Shown in pieces: positions 1 to 11,026 of a stretch of DNA of 64,000 bases; within the stretch, counting starts at the first letter, position 1; each line of letters opens with the position of its first letter. Source of the DNA: Symbiodinium kawagutii (Eukaryota; Sar; Dinophyceae; Suessiales; Symbiodiniaceae); the NCBI GenBank assembly GCA_009767595.1, contig VSDK01000585.1, positions 1 through 64,000 of the forward strand. Reading direction: 5' to 3'. The notes beneath the pieces were generated by a model. It saw only the letters and a list, made by a program, of their open reading frames with translations. It ran no database searches and was not told the origin of the DNA. The translations under genes were made by a program, and so were the position numbers.

Positions 1-151
1 TGGATCACCTCATTGAAAGGACCCATTGTTGCTGTTTCCTACACTTTCTTCAGGTTGCCAAGACGCCAATGATAGATAATATAGAAATGAACAATGCAAA
101 CAAGATCAAACAAGATCAAACAAGATGCTATCTCAATAACCCTGGAGGAGC

Positions 152-495
152 CCTACACCTGCACCAAGGCTTCGTCGTTTTCGGAAATTGAACGATGAAT
201 CTATCAATGTCAGCCCTGAACTGGAAGAGCCTACGCCGAAGCAGCTTTTTGCAACTCCAGTCCAGGAAACTTGGTTTTGTCCATCGAAATGTTTGTTTGT
301 GTCCTCTTTGCAACAACTGTTGGAAACCCGAAACTCACTAAAGACATCAATGTGAAATCACAAATTATCAGTTCTAACCGTCTGTTGGGTGATTCAGACT
401 TTAAAAACAACACTCAAAGAGCAAGTTTTCTTGGGCAGTTCAGACCCCAAAAGAAGCAACCATTGGTAGTTTTTTGGAGAATGGTTCAGACCTAA
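152..495 (+). pseudogene. Frame-disrupted coding remains upstream of the repeat-protein gene
   Basis: Protein-like sequence runs here but changes frame. From 152 to about 270 one frame reads like a basic then acidic low-complexity protein (PTPAPRLRRFRKLNDESINV and onward) and meets a TGA at 353. Around 430-490 a second frame reads VQTPKEATIGSFLENGSDLK and ends at a TGA near 507. The downstream ORF uses a third frame that is already open from 496. Either short introns or small indels separate the pieces. No start codon is clear. I infer a 5' part of the next gene or a decayed duplicate of it; the function is unknown. Confidence 0.35.
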
Positions 496-540
496 AAAGC
501 ACTATATGAACAGCTAACTAAGGATGCAGCAACTACAGAG

Positions 541-1716
541 ATGGATTCTCAGGAGACCTTGGCGTTCAATTTCTCACCTCCACCCAAGAAAGATCATGAA
601 TGTGAATCTACAGCAACCAGGCGACGTAGGCACTCCGCCATTGTAGCTGAGATTGAAAAGACGAGTGACGCCCAAGTCTTGAAACCCAACAGGTACTTGA
701 ACTTGGACAAGTACGGTTCTCTTTTCGACCATGGCGCTACTGAGAAGACTTTCCCAATGACAAAGCAGTCTGATGACCAGCCCGAGCACCAGAATGATGA
801 TGACAAGCAAAACATGAACAAGCCAGAGCAAGCTGATGACCAGCCAAGCAATCACAACGAGCATCAGAATGATGATGACAAGCCAAACCTGAACACACCA
901 AAGCAAGCTGATGACCAGCCAAGCAAGCACAGCGAGCAGCAGAATGACGATGACAAGCAAAACCTGAACACACCAAAGCAAGCTGATGACCAGCCAAGCA
1001 AGCACAGCGAGCAGCAGAATGACGATGGCAAGCAAAACATGAACAAATCAGAGCAAGCTGATGACCAGCCAAGCAAGCACAGTGAGCAACAGAATGATGA
1101 TGACACGCCAAACATGAACACGCCAAAGCTCGCTGATGACCAGCAAAGCAAGCACAGTGACGCTTCCAAGACAGATCATCACACGCCCAGTGATGACGCA
1201 TCTCAGACAAAGCCCCAGAAAGCCAATCGCAAGAGGCGAACCCATCCCAAGAGCAAAGCCAAACAAACGGAAGAGCAAAGGAAAGCAGCCCACCGATTGG
1301 CAAGCAAACGGTGGCATGATCGATGGGTCAGCAAAGGTGTTCCAAAGACCACTGAGGAGTCTGACCCCAAGATTGCTGAGACCAAACCCAAACGCTCTCC
1401 ACGTGTGCCCGCCAAGACTGACCCAGGCAAGCGCACGCGTGCCAGCCCCAAGTCCAAGCAGCATCGTGGAGGAAAGTCTGAGAAGCCTACCATCGACAAA
1501 AAGCAGTCCGAGAAGCCCATCTCCAACCCTGTTAAGGGGAACAAGCGCAAGGAAAGTGAGGAACCGTCAATGCCGCAGGAGACCATACATTGCTTGCTAA
1601 ACCTACGCCCATGGTTTTTCACAGAAATCTGCAAACACTTCAGTTCTTTTTTGGGGGGTTCGGTGGTAGGCTCATGGGAAGATCCATTTTACAGATCATC
1701 AAGGAACAGTCAGTAA
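541..1716 (+). CDS. Gln/Asp/Lys-rich tandem-repeat protein, unknown function
   Basis: An open frame of 391 codons starts at ATG 541; the frame is also open back to 496, so this may be an internal exon. Residues ~73-214 are about five and a half copies of a 25-residue (75-bp) repeat with the core ADDQPSKHSEQQNDDDKQ; the copies are nearly identical at DNA level, so they are young. Residues ~220-345 are Lys/Arg/Pro-rich and contain a helical patch EEQRKAAHRLASKRWHDRW, which could bind nucleic acid or chromatin (inference). The last ~45 residues (from about 1,580) look unlike the rest and probably run into an intron; CAG followed by GAGACC near 1,578 would fit a dinoflagellate GA donor. No known family recognised. 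The repeat region is expected to be disordered. Confidence 0.55.
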   Translation: MDSQETLAFNFSPPPKKDHECESTATRRRRHSAIVAEIEKTSDAQVLKPNRYLNLDKYGSLFDHGATEKTFPMTKQSDDQPEHQNDDDKQNMNKPEQADDQPSNHNEHQNDDDKPNLNTPKQADDQPSKHSEQQNDDDKQNLNTPKQADDQPSKHSEQQNDDGKQNMNKSEQADDQPSKHSEQQNDDDTPNMNTPKLADDQQSKHSDASKTDHHTPSDDASQTKPQKANRKRRTHPKSKAKQTEEQRKAAHRLASKRWHDRWVSKGVPKTTEESDPKIAETKPKRSPRVPAKTDPGKRTRASPKSKQHRGGKSEKPTIDKKQSEKPISNPVKGNKRKESEEPSMPQETIHCLLNLRPWFFTEICKHFSSFLGGSVVGSWEDPFYRSSRNSQ

Positions 1717-1933
1717 ATCATCAAATGACATATTTATCACAAATTGATTCCATTCATAAAAAAACATTCTAACAGTAGCATGCCTAAAGGTAAAATGCTT
1801 GGATATCTTAGATATCTGTGTATATATACTAGTATGTGCATTTATGGTTTAAACATGTGAAGTATGAGTGTGATCAGTCATACATATCATATTTAATTCA
1901 AAGCATCCTTTATCACAGCGAGATACCGTGTAG

Positions 1934-2155
1934 GAGCTGAGGGATGCTTTCACGAAGGACAACATGCCTTGCGACCTCCCAACCAATGACCTTCGAAAGA
2001 CCAAGGCTGCATTCATCAAGAATGCAGTGTCCCAAATGGAGAAAGGCGATGATCTGCTCACTAAGAATGAGAAGCACCAGAAAGGGATTCAGTTGTGGAT
2101 GAGCTCAGCGGTGAGAGCTGTGCTGACCATGAGCAAGCAGCCGGGCTTTGCTATG
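1934..2155 (+). CDS. Probable next exon of the repeat-protein gene
   Basis: About 74 codons are open and strongly protein-like, with an all-helical, charged composition (NDLRKTKAAFIKNAVSQME, then KHQKGIQLWMSSAVRAVLTM). The upstream boundary is TAG followed by G at 1,931-1,934; the downstream boundary is ATG followed by GTCGTT at 2,156, a usable GT donor. It lies 220 bp past the 541-1716 ORF on the same strand with similar charged composition, so I infer one gene. An internal ATG at 1,964 could also be a start. No family recognised. Confidence 0.5.
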
Positions 2156-2600
2156 GTCGTTGACAGCGGCCGTTGATCTACTTAGTGTAGCTTTGAAAAA
2201 GCCAGTTGTAATCACAACTGTCACAAGGGTATCTGTCGCGAAACTGAAGCTTCGCAAGACGGGGGGAAAACAAATGCTCGATATTCACCATGATGTCCCC
2301 CTAACACCTCACACCAGCCACGCCACAATCATCCCAAGCCCATGCCAGTCCTTTTCAGGTCAGCTGCGTTGGGGTCGGCCCAGTCGCGGCCAGCGCAGCG
2401 GCCCGCAGCGGTCGCAGCGGCAGAATGGATTGGGGGCAGAATGGATTGGGAGTTTAGACCCCAATTACTTCGAAATCAGACCCAAATACCCTGAATATAA
2501 CATAGTATATCAAATTACTTACATTGCGTATAATTGCATAATTACATATAATCACAATAAACATGTCTGAGATTGTATCAGCATACCTATTCCTTCTTAT
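2156..2600. other. Non-coding stretch with GC-rich CAG/CGG runs
   Basis: No convincing frame. Positions 2,370-2,430 hold short CGCAGCGG-type repeats followed by a direct duplication of CAGAATGGATTGGG. The remainder is AT-rich. It probably contains the 3' end of the plus-strand gene and the end of the convergent minus-strand sugar-porter remnant. Confidence 0.4.
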
Positions 2601-2609
2601 AGTTGTTAC

Positions 2610-3476
2610 TGTACCTCTGGGAACGTGCAAAGCAAGCTCCTGAACTCTTAAAATCAATGGCATTTTGGCAACACCACAGGGTCCCAGGGACAGGCCGTGC
2701 ACAACCCTGCCTCGCAAACAGCAGCACCGCATAGTTGGGAGACACCGCGGACAGCAACGGAGACACAACGAAGAGAGCTGCAGTCGTGAGCAGCGCCCGT
2801 CGCCGACCGAGAGTGTTGGCAGACTGGCGACAGCTGCAGAGACACAACCCTCTTGGTGGCAAAGAAGGACTCCTTGATACTCCTTGCGCAAAAATAAGAT
2901 ATGCGTATATACACATATTTACATGATACGAATATGTTTCTGTATACACATGTGTGTAATGCTCTTTGCTCACCTGAAAGCATGCATCCACCTGTTCAAG
3001 AAGCCTGTGGGAAATCTCCACGCATATGTGCCCCAGCTGCCTGTCCACATAGAGCTCCCACTGTGGCGCCCAACAGCGCCGCACTGACCAGCTCTGCCAC
3101 AGCCAAATTTGTGAGGTGCAAATCCTGGCGACGCCAATGGCACATCCGTGGGATTCTCAATGGGATGTACTGTAATTAGTCCTTGTAAAGTCACTCGGAT
3201 GCATTTCTTCACATTTTTTTTTCTTCACATTTCCTTCATTCACAATCAACATCAATCAACCAATGACCATCAATGACCATCAATGGCCATCAAAGATCCT
3301 TCTCCAAGAGTTCTTGGATTGAAATCCCAAATCGCACGGCTGCTCCTCCATGATACCCTTCTGAGCACCGGCGACGATGCCGGTGTTGTAGCCCAAGCAA
3401 AAGGTACTCAGACTGGCCACAGCCACCGTCCTGAAAAGCCGTTCGCGGCCCTTCCATGTCTTTTTGCGGCCTGGAT
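2610..3476 (-). pseudogene. Sugar-porter (MFS, SLC2-type) transporter gene, frameshifted fragment
   Basis: Three minus-strand segments join into the N-terminal third of a sugar porter. Segment 1 (3,476-3,346) gives TVAVASLSTFCLGYNTGIVAGA, the usual TM1 with its GYNTG motif. Segment 2 (3,124-3,041) gives ELVSAALLGATVGALCGQ (TM2). Segment 3 (2,823-2,711) gives GRRRALLTTAALFVVS and LLSAVSPNYAVLLFAR (GRR loop and TM3). The joins keep phase if intron 1 uses a GA donor after ATGGAG and intron 2 a GC donor after GGACAG. The next family block, GRVVHGLSLGPCGVAKMP to the E of TM4 (VQELA) and RGT, continues to 2,610 in another frame, so a one-base shift lies near 2,712-2,720. The family transports hexoses or polyols at a membrane. 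TMs 5-12 are not visible downstream. The GC/GA introns are inferred from family alignment. Confidence 0.7.
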
Positions 3477-3479
3477 CTC

Positions 3480-4750
3480 ACAGATACACAGCACACATAC
3501 GCATGTGCACAGCTTTTTTCCTGATATTTTATCCATCATCGGATCATCATGGTGAGAAGACAACGGTGACAAGCACCGGTAGGTTCCCACTGGAACCCTC
3601 CACAACGGGTGCGGTCCTTTTCAGCTGTTCAAGGTCTGCCTCAAGGGACCTGAATTTTGGGCTCAAGCCGCTTTCGGATGGATGTTTGGAAAGTGTTAAA
3701 ATCTACATGGCTATGGATATATATTGGTTATTACTGGATTTTTGCTTACTTGATTGTTATATCGGTTAGTTGTGATAAGGATTATACATGGTTTATAAGG
3801 ACAATCACTTTGGAGAGCCTCTCCACTCAAAAATGCACAATGATGATACCCTTGGAGCTATTCTTGGCCACGATCAGGCTCCAGGTTTCTTTTTCTGTCT
3901 TGTGATGCAAATGCCACAGAATGCCAAAGGCACATCTCAAAAAACACTCATTTTCCATGCTGCCTTTGCCAAGGATTCTCACCATTTCTCCTCGGACACT
4001 TCTCCACTAAGCATCTCACCGGACATCCTCCGTCGGGTTCTGTAACATTTGAACATCAGCTGCAGACATGGCCCCTCAGTGCTTCTGGAGATTGGGTACA
4101 TGGTACCCTTGGGGTGGTCAGGGGGAACCGCTTATCTTGGACCTGAAAGTGGCACAGAAAGTACTGCCAGCTATTATGACAAGCTTGCAGCCTCGTCAGC
4201 TTGATAATCCTTTCTTTCGTGGCCATGCTACCATCCTTGGTTGCTTGACAAAATGCCCCATCGTCCTTCAAGTCGGTTTGAAATCATTGAGACTGTTCCT
4301 ATCATTACCACCTGGTTTGATTTTTGCAATATTGAGTTTGGCAGGCCATATCCAAATCAAGCTTGAATGTAGCGTTTGGAACATCCATGTCCTTATGGGT
4401 GTGCTCATCTGGTCTCAAGATTGAGATTCTATCACTGGGTTTGACCATCAATTGTAGGGTTTCCTTAAAGTTTCTATGGTTTTCCTCTAGATTTTCCCAG
4501 AAAAAAAAAACTCAGATTCTATGCAGCTTGCTTTCTGAGAGCACCAACAGCTGATGGTGCCATAGTTCTGCTGAGCCCGTGACACAGCAGGGCTGTCTCA
4601 CCTGCTTAGCAGGAAGCTATCCTTGGCAGCGGGAGCGGGCAGCCAGTCATATCAACAGCAGCGGTAGAGATCGTTCGCAACGACTCACATCCTGTTCCAT
4701 CTGCACAAAGAATATTGAAGAACATAGGCATCCGCCTTGTGATTGTCTTA
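3480..4750. other. No gene recognised
   Basis: Only short open frames with no splice support or family resemblance. A few protein-like minus-strand stretches exist near 4,060-4,270 but they lack clear boundaries. The sequence is AT-rich with no element of families A-D. Confidence 0.3.
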
Positions 4751-4751
4751 C

Positions 4752-4842
4752 TTCGTCGCCTTTGGCATGAACACCTTGCCTCCCCAGCGATGACAAATGA
4801 TGACAAGCCCTCGTTGGGCCACCAGGCTGATGAAATCAAAAG
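4752..4842 (-). CDS. Short exon, unknown protein
   Basis: The frame reads FDFISLVAQRGLVIICHRWG then GKVFMPKAT on the minus strand. A CAG acceptor precedes it at 4,843 and a GTAAGA donor follows at 4,751, so it behaves as a ~91-nt internal exon. The frame closes with TAA just inside the intron. Composition is protein-like (hydrophobic strand, then a basic turn). No family recognised and no partner exon assigned. Confidence 0.45.
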
Positions 4843-5833
4843 CTGCATCGGTTCATGTTCCATCGGTTCATCGCAACAAAAAACAGCAGTGGCAGTGGCT
4901 TGGGGTGGAGTGATCTCATGCGACAATTTCCATGCCGAATATTATGTGGGGTTGACAGATCAGCGATCTCTTGAGAGGTTTCATGTTCATGTGTGCGATT
5001 ACCAAGAGTGAAACTTGAAAAGGCTCACTGTGAAGCAGCCTGCTCCTCAGTCTGGTATGATTCACTCTAATTACATGTGACATGTGGCTCACAGCTACTG
5101 AAGCTGTCAGCTGCAAATGCTGCAGACCAGAAGCACTTCATCCCATGTGTGAAGTTTCAAGAGTTACCAATCGGATTGAACAAAATCCTAGGAACAAAGT
5201 ACTGTGCTTGGCTACAGTAAGTCCTCTGTCTGCAAGCAAAAGCACTCATTTGTCTGCCAAGACAGCTTTGGTCAAGGGAGGGTCTGGTGTGCATCAAATG
5301 CAGGCACCCACCTTTCAGCGCCGCAGCTCATTTTTTCCAATCTCAACTTCCTGGTATGGTGCAATATCATCGCTCAACCTCCAAAGATTGACAACTAGAA
5401 ACATTCCATGGATGCTAGCAAATCAGCACCATCAACATATATTACATATAACCATATATTTACGTCTTTACATACTTACAAGCACATGTACGTACAAATG
5501 CAAGTATGAAGTATCGGACAAACTCATGTCCAGACCGTCATCACGAATTATAGCACTCCGGTCGCTTATGCATGTTTTTGTTCCTGCATCTTTTGCCAGG
5601 GCGGGCCCATGTTGCTATGCGGATCTGTGCGGGTTTTGAACACATTCTGCAACCTCAAGACCGGAACAATACTGAAGTGTTCATCCCCAATTCTGATGAC
5701 TGCTCATATGTATGTCTTTACATAGGCAAACCATGTGTATCATATGTGGCCAGCCAAATTGTTGCAGGACTGAATTTCCAGGAACAATTTCCTTTTCTGC
5801 ACATAATATGCTAATTACAATGCTAAGAAAAAC

Positions 5834-5977
5834 CATGGCGCCAGGGCTGTTTGGTTCACTGGCTCTGGAGGCCAAGTCGCGAGCGAGCTCACGGACCATG
5901 GCTCTGACATTTTGCCAGACACCAGGCGTCACGTGCTCGCCCAGGCATCGGCAGCGCTTCTTGCGCTGCCGGATGTC
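5834..5977 (-). CDS. Short exon, basic/helical unknown protein
   Basis: Minus-strand GC-rich island. The open frame reads RQRKKRCRCLGEHVTPGVWQ, then NVRAMVRELARDLASRASEP, up to an ATG-GTTTTT GT donor. The other two frames are closed. An acceptor may be the CAG in the ATCCGGCAG context near 5,965. Helical, Arg-rich; no family recognised. Confidence 0.4.
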
Positions 5978-6288
5978 TCAAGTGCTGTAGAAATTTAGGC
6001 CTTTTTCAGATGGCAACATCTATTTTGGTGCAATGGACATTTTGGTGAGCCTAAACCAGCTGTAGTTTGATAGCTCAAATAATATTAACAATAGAAATAG
6101 TGCTAATTGATCAATATATTTACGGATATGATGCAGCTTGCGGCACACTTTGGCCCTCTCGCCATGCTTGTCCCCGTTGTGGCTACACGCCCTGCTGGCT
6201 CCTCACAGCTGTGCGCAAGCATCTTGGAAGAGTAAGATATGCGGCTCTGTGAACTAAATGGGGATAGCTCAACCCAACAGATCTGATT

Positions 6289-6379
6289 GATGGTTTCAAC
6301 ACCTATGAAAAATATTAGTCAACCAACCAACCACTTGTCAATACTGGCGAAAATAACAAATGTTTGAACCACCAACCAG
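6289..6379. mobile_element. Family D inverted-repeat element (copy 2)
   Basis: A ~91-bp element bounded by GATGGTTTCAACACCTATG on the left and its inverse TTTGAACCACCAACCA on the right, with the internal motif ATCAACCAACCA-like. The same ends occur at 22,411-22,503 and 30,450-30,554. It is non-coding and fits a MITE. Confidence 0.55.
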
Positions 6380-6604
6380 AAATTGAAATGCTAGTTCCCA
6401 AGTGATTGGTTTCGCTACTGAAAAGGGTACCCCCAGCTTATAGATCATCCAAACCCAGTCGTGAAATGCCGCTAGGTCAGTATGACATCGAGAGATCCGT
6501 TTATACTGTGTATCCACCAACCTTATTTTGCACTTATTTAATGTGAACCTTCACATCTTTTCCGTTGGATCAATGAGCATCCCGACAGCTTCCCAGTCTG
6601 TCTG

Positions 6605-6806
6605 ATTCTGTTGATTTTTTCAGGTCTTGCCATTGACAATTGAATCGAAAGATTCATACGGCCTGTACTTGGTACATCTTGGTACTGGAAACATGGCAGG
6701 CTCTCCATGGCTTTCCAGGGGTTCCTCCCCATCTGGCAAGTTGGGTTGGTCATAGCTTGGTGTCGCCGGTACTGAGGGCGGTTCCGCGCACAAAGCGCCC
6801 CGAGGA
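6605..6806 (-). CDS. Exon, Pro/Glu-rich unknown protein
   Basis: The minus-strand frame is open from a TGA at ~6,809 to a TGA near 6,624 and reads PPSVPATPSYDQPNLPDGEE, then AMFPVPRCTKYRPYESFDS. A second minus-strand frame (94 codons from 6,822, with an ATG) is also open here, so the frame is not certain. A GC donor is possible after TTGTCAATG near 6,630. No family recognised. Confidence 0.4.
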
Positions 6807-7882
6807 GGTCAAGGATATCCATCCTTGAAGCAGGTGAACAAGACCCGATCTTCAGATGCTAAGATTGACCTCAAAAGTCTGATGGATGTCTGTTGCTTCC
6901 CTATCAAACTGAATCATCTTTAGGCAATTGTTTGGGGTTGGGGGTCCCCATCCCATGCACTGAAAGCTCGAAGTTGCTTCTAGATGGTCAGAATGCAAGG
7001 CTTGGGAAATGAATTACAGGTATGCTTCCAAATACTGGAATTGCAGCCACTTAGTGCACCACGTCTTTTAGCACGTCGTCAATCTCCTGGCAAAAGTACC
7101 AGCAACATCTTCATTGTCTCAGAAATTTCCCTCCAATACCTCATCACAGTCACCTCAGAATATTGCGCTGAGATATATAGATCATTGTGTGCGTGCATCA
7201 TGTTTGCCAATTCCAGTTTTAAGCAAGATATTGACATGTATAGCAAATAGAAGACCGGAATCACTTCATGATTTCAACGTTGTCCAGTCATCAGTCACGT
7301 CTCAGACGGTCCGTTCAGTGAACACAGCAATGATTTACACTCGAAGTATCTCGAAGTGAGATACTGCTGTTCCCTGCCACGAAATGTTGAACATGGCTCT
7401 TGTCGACAATCGTCAGTGAGAATGCCGCTGTCATGACATGTTTCACATTTTGGTCACCACTGGATCCCATGTAGTGCGCGAGCTCAGCTCACAGACCAGC
7501 AAAGTCAACGGGCATATCCCAAATGACAACGGGTCACACGACTTCAGCAAAACAAAATACGAGTAAGATGTGGTGCACTAACAGGAGCCCACCATCAACA
7601 TGAAGAGAATGGCCTTTGGGGATTCACCATAGACACTTTGGGTGACAATCACTTCAAAATCTTCAAGGCAGTTCAAGCATCTTCGAGCTGCTCCTTGTCC
7701 AAATCGCGGTCGTACTCCAAAGCTCCGGCCGTGGGGTCATTCTAAGCAAGTGCAGTTCAGATCGATCAGAAATGATCCATAAATGATCAATAGATTCAAT
7801 GAATCCTAAAGGAATCAAGACTTGCACGAAGAAAACCCGAAGATTCATTCGATGTTCTCCTCGCAATCCCTTAGCGAAGCCC

Positions 7883-8190
7883 TCAAGAGATTTCGTCGCA
7901 GATCCATGCACTTGAGCTGCCCAACACCATCGAAAGGATCTTCTCCCTGGCCCAGGATGAGGCGTGCCATGGCGTGCCATGTCCAGCACCTTTGACCCAA
8001 TCATTTCCAGTGTACACATTGGCGTCTGACTCTACACAGAAGTGACCAAAATCAACACATGAGCTCGTTTCAGGCTGGGGCAGTGTATCTGACAGCATGT
8101 CTTCACCATGGCCATCCATCTGGCTATTCATGGCAAAAACAACAGCCTTGAACCCATCGGCGCCTGCTGCCACACATCTTCAGGCTTGCT
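7883..8190 (-). CDS. Exon, unknown acidic protein
   Basis: The minus-strand frame of ~97 codons reads AGADGFKAVVFAMNSQMDGH, then CVDFGHFCVESDANVYTGN, then WAREKILSMVLGSSSAWICD and a stop. An acceptor is likely at GTGTGGCAG (~8,176). An overlapping minus-strand frame (7,663-8,019) is also open, so a splice near GGGTCAAAG (~7,995) may move between frames. No recognised motif. Probably one exon or two of a larger gene. Confidence 0.45.
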
Positions 8191-8309
8191 GACTGACTGG
8201 GCCACCTTAGCGATTGCAGAAATTGCCAAAGAGACTTAAAGAATCTTTGAGACAAAAAGTAGACATCATGATATGACATGATTCATCATGAATCATCATG
8301 ATTCTATGT

Positions 8310-8429
8310 GGCTGTGGGTCAAAACCCTGTACCCCTGGTTCCCCTTTCATTAACCCTTGTTTCCTCTTTAAAAAAATTGCTGATTATCCCCCAAAAAAGT
8401 TGTTTGATAAATATTGACGCAGCTCGCCA
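8310..8429 (+). mobile_element. Family B inverted-repeat element (copy 1)
   Basis: Begins GGCTGTGGGTCAAAACCC and ends TATTGACGCAGCTCGCC, sharing both ends and the central CCCTGGTTCCCCTTTCATTA block with copies at 16,938, 22,603 and 58,636. The right end contains CAG directly before an exon-like stretch (8,423-8,505; ARHVHFNAFVLRLWHQLLHP), so the element could supply a 3' splice site. Confidence 0.55.
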
Positions 8430-9500
8430 TGTACATTTCAATGCCTTTGTTCTGAGGCTCTGGCACCAACTCCTCCATCCTCGCTGTCGGTCCAAGGACG
8501 TGGTACCTCGAAGTGGGAAGGTCAAGTGGAGTTACTCTTTGAGGAAGCGGAAAATTGATGGGAAACCATGGGTTTAATAGGCAAAACCAACGTGGAAATG
8601 GAAAATCCACCAATTATCAATGGTTTCCCAGGGTTTCTCTACAAAATGGGTGATTTTCCATTGCTATGTTAGTTTACCAGGGTGTTAATAGGTAAGACAC
8701 GGCAAACACATGCAAAAGCTATGGTAAAACCAAGGTAAAACCATGATTCAAACATGGTAAACTCCGGCTATTTCCATGATAGACTTTCCACGCAACCTGG
8801 TTTATTTACATCAGCGTATGTCTTTTCCCAGCGATGCGACGAGGCCATGAATTGCCTATATGAAGATTGGGACGCATCAATATTTTTTTTGAACAATGGG
8901 ATCAAGCCAAACAAACTTCAATGTCGCCTGAAGCGAAGAACTATGAATAAACGATTACTTCTGCAGCAAAACCCATGGTGCCAACTTGATGTTTTCTTGG
9001 GGATCTCAAGGAACAGGTGATATACCCTACCTTAAAGGTAGACCCAAGTAGGGTATATAACAGGTGGACATGACTTTGCCATATTTTGGGGCCAGTTGCC
9101 AGTGCAAGGGCAGCGCCCACATTGACGGTTCGAACACAGACTCTGAAGCGCCGGCAGAACATGCCTGCTCATATGATATGGGGTCACAAGTGGTTTACCA
9201 TATCCATCGCAAACTACATGCAACGCCTACCATTTTCCTAATCGAAACTCGAGATGATCATGTTTGAACGATTGAAGATATCCGAATTCATGTGCACTGG
9301 TAGGGATAATTGGTCTGACTACTGCAATTTCGCGGACCGTAACTCCTCACACATGACAATCGGGCCTTCTCAAAGCTGCGAATCCCCTTCAACCACCACC
9401 AAGCCTGAAATGCGAGACTTGCGAAAGCATCTCGTAGCCATGAAAATTGCTGATTGCAACGTCAACTCATCACCTTGTCTAGATCTCCTGGTGCAAACCT
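8430..9500. other. Repetitive and weakly coding stretch
   Basis: Positions 8,560-8,760 are built from short degenerate repeats of GGGAAACCATGG and GGTAAAACCA type. Position 9,017-9,058 has a small inverted repeat (TATACCCTAC against GTAGGGTATA). Between 9,060 and 9,500 both strands show protein-like frames (for example + YCNFADRNSSHMTIGPS near 9,320) but none has clear splice boundaries. I do not assign a gene. Confidence 0.3.
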
Positions 9501-10359
9501 AGTGGACCATCAAGTAATCAGCTAAAATGTAATAAACATATGTGCCAGTATCATCCAGTATCCCTTTGAAAACCAATATCAAATATCAATAATTGATCCC
9601 CGCAGTGAACCCTGACCATGGCAACAGTTGGCAGCAATTTCTGTCTGCATCGCAGGACAGCTTGCAGAACTGCGAGTTCTACATGCTACAATTTCGTTCA
9701 ATGGCGTGGGATTTTCCCCGTTCATCACCCATGGTCTCCTGAGATATGGAGAATCATCATTCTTAATAGGAAACACCATCATTCTATCGCGGTTCTCCAC
9801 ATACATGCAAGTTTAAATCATTCCGTGTGAACGTCAGGAGCCAGCGCCTCTGCTGTGCCATCCAGCAAGAACAGAGCTGCCGTCCAAGCCTCCAAAATGT
9901 GCCATGCAACCCGTCAAAAAATCTACTGGAATGAGTCTCGAAGCACCTTTGTTCCCTTTGTGAGAACATTGAAGGTTTCTTGTCATTCTTAACTTAATCA
10001 AAAATTTGTTGGCTTCTCATCAAATCACAGGTCGATGGAACATGATATCGTCGCAAAGAATCTTGTACGACCCAATTCACCGAAAGGATGGAAAGAACAG
10101 CAAACCAGGGATCTTCATTGCTAAGATCATGGCAGCTCCTCGTTATATTTCCATCCTAAAAGTTGGGTGCTTTGGAAGACTTGTACCCAACCAAAAATAT
10201 ATTGTAGAATAGGAATGATATAAACATGTTGGAACTTTGAACATAATGAATCAAAATAAAAATCATACCCCAGACTGACTCACACATTTTATATATATAT
10301 ATATCATGTAGTCACCAACTGTGAACCACCAAAATTGGTGCCGGAGATGGTCAATGCCG

Positions 10360-10520
10360 CTAAAAAAGAGACATGTCTGCGATACCCTTCACCTTGGTGA
10401 ACCCTGAAGTTAGCTGGGCTAGATCAAACTGTCCGCACCATGCTGTCCAGCTCTGGTCAAATGTGAACTTCTGCCCATTTCCTCGCTTGGTATTGACATG
10501 CAGTATCATGTGGCGCCACG
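10360..10520 (-). CDS. Exon, unknown protein
   Basis: The minus-strand frame reads NTKRGNGQKFTFDQSWTAWC then GQFDLAQLTSGFTKVKG and ends at TAG (10,360). The other frames are closed and the composition is clearly protein-like. The upstream limit is uncertain (ATG at 10,542 or an acceptor). It may be a last exon. No family recognised. Confidence 0.45.
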
Positions 10521-10559
10521 TGACGAGATAATGATGAATCATCAGTTCAGATGGTCAAG

Positions 10560-11020
10560 ATATTGACCAGTAAACATTCAACATCATTAGCCAATCATGA
10601 TTACTGGTTCACTTGATAGTCTGCCTCATTCATACTTATAACGTCATTTACCAACATATTAAGCAGCATATAGACCATCAGTTTCATCATCATATTCACC
10701 ATCATTTGATCATTCACCATCATTTACCATAAATGATCAACCAAAAAATGATGACGGAACCCTTCATAATAGAGAACAATCATTAACCATCATTTGTCCA
10801 TAAGTTAACCATCACGATCACCACAAATCATAAACCATCACCATAACTCATACGAATTAACCATCATCTATCATCATACATCACCATCATTCATACTCAT
10901 TAACCATCATCTATCATCACATCAAATGATAAACGAACCATCATTAACCATCATTAACCGTCATATCACCATCATATCACCATCAAATCACCATCATATC
11001 ACCATCAAGTTTGATGATTG
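10560..11020. repeat. Degenerate ACCATCA/TTACCATCA repeat tract
   Basis: About 450 bp of A/C/T-biased DNA made of imperfect repeats of CACCATCATATCACCATCA, TTAACCATCATC and related strings. There are no open frames of note. It runs straight up to the CAG in front of the 11,027 exon, so it is probably intronic. Confidence 0.55.
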
Positions 11021-11026
11021 ACTCAG

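Noticed and set aside
2654-2870. A thylakoid-type signal (RRRALLTTAALFVVS ... A-x-A like) in the minus frame
   Set aside because: The same residues align better with the GRR loop and TM3 of sugar porters, with TM1, TM2 and TM4 in order around them.
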